Shown: in pieces, positions 61,856 through 64,000 of the stretch
How the letters are laid out: each line of letters begins with the position of its first letter
Numbering within the stretch: the stretch's first letter is position 1
Assembly: GCA_030430625.1 (NCBI GenBank)
Contig: JAUIKL010000007.1
Coordinates: 1-64,000 of the forward strand
From: Gemmatimonadota bacterium
GTDB taxonomy: Bacteria; Gemmatimonadota; Gemmatimonadetes; Longimicrobiales; Gaopeijiaceae
Direction: 5' to 3'
DNA length: 64,000 bases
Position numbers and translations under genes: made by a program
The notes under the pieces: generated by a model
The model's input: only the letters and a program-made list of their open reading frames with translations
What the model was told of the DNA's origin: nothing
Databases searched by the model: none

Positions 61856-62847
61856 CGCCCGGCCACCGACCTCCCCATTTCGACGGCTTCGAAACCGGCG
61901 TCACCCCAGCCCATCACGAAGACGCTGAAGCCCTGCTCCATGCGCATCTCGATGTCACTGGCGTTGGCGGGGTAGCCGCACGGCACGTCGAATTCCTTGC
62001 ACGCGGAGAGGACCTGCTGGATCGAGTTCTCCCACGCCTCCTCGTCCAGTACCCGCTGGCCGTCGGCCCCTGTCGTCGAGAACAGACCGCGCAGCGTGCC
62101 GGCCCCCGGCCAGAGGACACCGATGCCCGGCACGGCGGCGATCTCGCGGACGTTGGCGAGGCCCTCGTGCGACTCCACGATCACCCAGGCGATCAGGTCG
62201 CCCTGGGGGTTCAGCGGCCAGAGGTCGGCCTTGGCGCGGTACTCGTCGGCCTCGACGCCCCAATATTCCGGTGCGTCGCCCACACCGTCCGGGCGGGTAC
62301 CACCGTTGGCCACGTACCGCATGGCTTCGAGTCCGATCCGGGCTTCCTCGGCCGTCTCGACCTCGACGAACATGATCCCGCTGGCTCCGGCATCGAGCTG
62401 AGCGGCCACGTCGCGACGCGCCTGATCCGCGTCTTCGATCTTCGACATTTTCACGACGAAGGGATGGGTCGCCGCCGTGGCACCGGCGTCGTGCAGAGCG
62501 TCACGAAGTGCAATGAAGTCAGGCAGGCCAGCCTCGACGCCTCGCTCCATCGATCCGTCGAAGACGTAGTCGCTGTGGTCGTACGCCATGATGTCGGCGG
62601 CGCGCTCGGCCGGGGTGCGGGCGGGCGGCGGCGTCTGTCCGGGGCGGCCTCTACCACCGGCGCTCGGCGCGTACAGGCCGAACTGCGGGGCGTCACTTTC
62701 GTGGAGCACGACGAGCGGGTTGGCGTGGGCGCTCGACATGGTCGCGGCACCCATCTCGTCCGCGGGGGCTTCGTCCGACTCGGCGACGGCACACGCCGTG
62801 GTGATGGCCAGTCCTGCGACCCCGAGAACACGTACGATCCGATTCAT
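61852..62847 (-). CDS. Exported HpcH/HpaI aldolase-like lipoprotein
   Basis: A 331-aa protein with lipoprotein signal MNRIVRVLGVAGLAITTAC. The mature part has the HpcH/HpaI aldolase fold: AWVIVESHEGLANVREIAAVPGIGVLWPGAGTL aligns with the family's VQIET...IAAVPGVDVLFIGPADL. The metal-binding Glu is kept but the Asp of GPADL is replaced (PGAGTL), so class II aldolase chemistry may be lost. A His/Gly-poor linker (PSAGGRGRPGQTPPPARTP) precedes the domain. A secreted sugar-acid binding or altered lyase role is inferred. Confidence 0.72.
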   Translation of the reverse strand: MNRIVRVLGVAGLAITTACAVAESDEAPADEMGAATMSSAHANPLVVLHESDAPQFGLYAPSAGGRGRPGQTPPPARTPAERAADIMAYDHSDYVFDGSMERGVEAGLPDFIALRDALHDAGATAATHPFVVKMSKIEDADQARRDVAAQLDAGASGIMFVEVETAEEARIGLEAMRYVANGGTRPDGVGDAPEYWGVEADEYRAKADLWPLNPQGDLIAWVIVESHEGLANVREIAAVPGIGVLWPGAGTLRGLFSTTGADGQRVLDEEAWENSIQQVLSACKEFDVPCGYPANASDIEMRMEQGFSVFVMGWGDAGFEAVEMGRSVAGR

Positions 62848-62940
62848 ATCCGGTAACTCCTGAGCTGTCCTGTCGATCGGCGGATCGTATCAGCCGTCGA
62901 GGAGGCGCGCGAGGGCCTCGCTGCAAAGCTCGAGGTCGAG

Positions 62941-63291
62941 CTATGAACCGTCGATCGGGTCGGCCAGTTCGTCGTCGATCTCTCGGATCCGTCGGTTCTC
63001 CCGCCAGATGCGGAAGAGCTGCACGGCTGCGCCCACGCCCGCAAAGGGAATCATCAGCTCGGGTTGCCCGAGGAGGAAGGCGAGTCCGACAGCGACCAGC
63101 GCCGCAGGTCCGAAGCCGAACAGCATGAACCAGGCGGCTTGGCGTCCCCGCCGTTCGACGGCGTCTCCACGCTGCTGCGTCAGGTGCTGACGGGCGGAGA
63201 CTTCCAGGCTCTCGTACTCGTCGAGGGCCGAGCGCGAGCCCGGACGGGCGGCGTCTGCGCCGCCCGTCCGGGGTGCATCATCGTCGGTCAA
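62941..63291 (-). CDS. Small two-helix membrane protein
   Basis: A 116-aa product from TTG, overlapping the upstream lipoprotein stop (TTGA). A charged N-terminal part (DEYESLEVSARQHLTQQRGDAVERR) precedes two membrane helices (AAWFMLFGFGPAALVAVGLAFLL; MIPFAGVGAAVQLFRIW) and a basic tail (RENRRIREIDDELADP). It resembles 2TM-domain proteins; function unknown. It is last in the TonB-receptor operon. Confidence 0.65.
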   Translation of the reverse strand: MTDDDAPRTGGADAARPGSRSALDEYESLEVSARQHLTQQRGDAVERRGRQAAWFMLFGFGPAALVAVGLAFLLGQPELMIPFAGVGAAVQLFRIWRENRRIREIDDELADPIDGS

Positions 63292-63770
63292 AAGCTCGGC
63301 GCGGTCGCTGCTTCCACGTGTGCGTGAACAGCGGTCGTCTCGAGGTCGACGTGACCGGAGCCCACGGCTCCGTGCATGAGCATGAAGGTCACGTCCGTTT
63401 CACCCTCGGCTTCCCCGTGGAGGTGTCCACCGAACTCACCAGGGGTGTCCTGCTCGAACTCGGCGATCGCCTCGTCTTCGACCTCCACCTCGAGGTAGAA
63501 GTCCGAGTCGAAGTCGATGACGTCCCCGTCCTCGTCGAGGAACTCGACATCGATGTGCGGCGTCTCCTCGCCGACCTCGACCTCCATTTCACCCGTCCAT
63601 GTGTTGGTGACCCAGGAGAACGATGCGATCGTCGCACCGTTCATTACGAGGCGCAGGGTCTCGGCGTCCCCGTGCTCTTCCGGCTCGGTCGGCGAGTCTT
63701 CACAGCCAGCGAGCGTGAGGGCGCCGAGGACAGCCAGAGAGAGTCCGACGTTTCTGAAGCGGATGTTCAT
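63288..63770 (-). CDS. Acidic lipoprotein of the TonB-receptor operon
   Basis: A 160-aa product with signal RNVGLSLAVLGALTLAGC (lipobox). The mature protein is very acidic and His-containing (EDSPTEPEEHGDAETL, FGGHLHGEAEGETD, HGAVGSGHVDLETTAVHAHVEA). Clusters of His and Asp/Glu suggest metal binding, possibly a periplasmic metal chaperone for the adjacent TonB receptor; this is inference. Confidence 0.7.
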   Translation of the reverse strand: MNIRFRNVGLSLAVLGALTLAGCEDSPTEPEEHGDAETLRLVMNGATIASFSWVTNTWTGEMEVEVGEETPHIDVEFLDEDGDVIDFDSDFYLEVEVEDEAIAEFEQDTPGEFGGHLHGEAEGETDVTFMLMHGAVGSGHVDLETTAVHAHVEAATAPSF

Positions 63771-63800
63771 GTTGTTGTATCTCCGATGTACTTCGTCGTC

Positions 63801-64000
63801 TCAGAAGACGACGCGATAGGTAAGTGAAAGGCCTCGTCCCGCTTCCGGCATGATCTCCTTCACGCGGGAGAGGTGGTTGCGGTACTCCGCATCGGTCAGG
63901 TTCTCCACGCTGAGCGTCAGGACGTTCAGCCGACCACCGACGGTGAGCCGGAGGCCCCCAGCCGCGCGGAACACCGAGTAGCCCGGGGTCTCGGTCTCGA
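63801..64000 (-). CDS. TonB-dependent receptor, C-terminal fragment
   Basis: The minus strand enters the window in frame and ends at 63801. The visible 65 residues (VGGRLNVLTLSVENLTDAEYRNHLSRVKEIMPEAGRGLSLTYRVVF) are the last strands of a TonB-dependent outer-membrane receptor; LSVENLTDAEYRNH is typical and the final aromatic Phe is the BAM signal. Substrate could be a siderophore, metal or vitamin. A His-rich acidic lipoprotein follows 30 bases downstream, hinting at a metal. Confidence 0.85.
   Translation of the reverse strand, partial: ETETPGYSVFRAAGGLRLTVGGRLNVLTLSVENLTDAEYRNHLSRVKEIMPEAGRGLSLTYRVVF

Noticed and set aside
1-64000. CRISPR arrays, insertion sequences, prophage genes, rRNA operon
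   Set aside because: No repeat-spacer pattern, transposase, integrase or phage structural protein was seen; only two tRNA genes and short repeats exist.

Overview
The window is high-GC, densely packed bacterial chromosome with no mobile element or CRISPR array. It holds many exported metallopeptidases (M14, M6, M28, a DUF5117-type zincin), 6-bladed beta-propeller and other lipoproteins, a TonB-dependent receptor, GTG/TTG starts and 4-base stop/start overlaps (ATGA, GTGA, TTGA). This mix fits Gemmatimonadota best. That assignment is inferred from gene content; no 16S rRNA or ribosomal protein gene is present to confirm it.

Layout. 1-1.3 kb (minus): a truncated beta-lactamase-fold serine hydrolase and a coupled lipoprotein. 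1.4-8.9 kb (plus): M14 carboxypeptidase, beta-propeller lipoprotein, AAC(6')-like acetyltransferase, DUF2007-like membrane protein, zinc alcohol dehydrogenase, DadA-type oxidoreductase. 9-11.2 kb (plus): NfeD-like protein with flotillin. 11.3-18 kb (minus): a complete SUF iron-sulfur operon, sufC-sufB-sufD-Rieske-sufS-sufU, continuing into ogt and a small membrane protein. After an AT-rich divergent spacer come an M6 protease pair (plus), then an LTXXQ-like protein and an APC permease (minus). 23-27.4 kb (minus): lutABC coupled to a GT-C-like membrane protein. 27.4-34.9 kb: VOC protein, DUF5117 protease, ankyrin protein, an amidohydrolase-like lipoprotein, a MerR/TipAS regulator and a lipoprotein.

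35-41 kb (minus) is the most unusual stretch. A single 750-codon frame joins a pseudo-receiver, an AraC DNA-binding domain, a lipoprotein-type membrane segment and a PBP4-type D,D-carboxypeptidase. Five bases later an M28 membrane peptidase begins, carrying a histone-H1-like Lys/Ala tail. 41-45.5 kb (minus): an ECF sigma/anti-sigma/YbjQ operon with tandem palindromes at the sigma start, a PLP enzyme and an exported amidohydrolase. 45.6-54.5 kb (plus): ligA-polX-Ca/Na antiporter, a DUF2157 protein, then plant/chlamydia-type fabI, a class III aminotransferase and a lipase. 54.5-64 kb: a divergent pterin dehydratase, tRNA-Glu and tRNA-Val behind a clear sigma-70 promoter, a septum-formation-family protein, a haloalkane dehalogenase overlapping a fluoride channel gene (crcB), an OmpA lipoprotein, speA, a di-heme peroxidase with DoxX, an exported HpcH/HpaI-like protein and the end of a TonB receptor operon.

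Most genes support housekeeping (Fe-S assembly, DNA repair, lipid synthesis, polyamines) or an envelope and secreted-protease lifestyle suited to a heterotroph living on peptides. The strongest candidates for new biology are the transcription factor/D,D-carboxypeptidase fusion operon and the dehalogenase-fluoride channel pair. All coordinates and starts were assigned by eye from the ORF track and sequence; family names rest on motif recognition, not on database searches.
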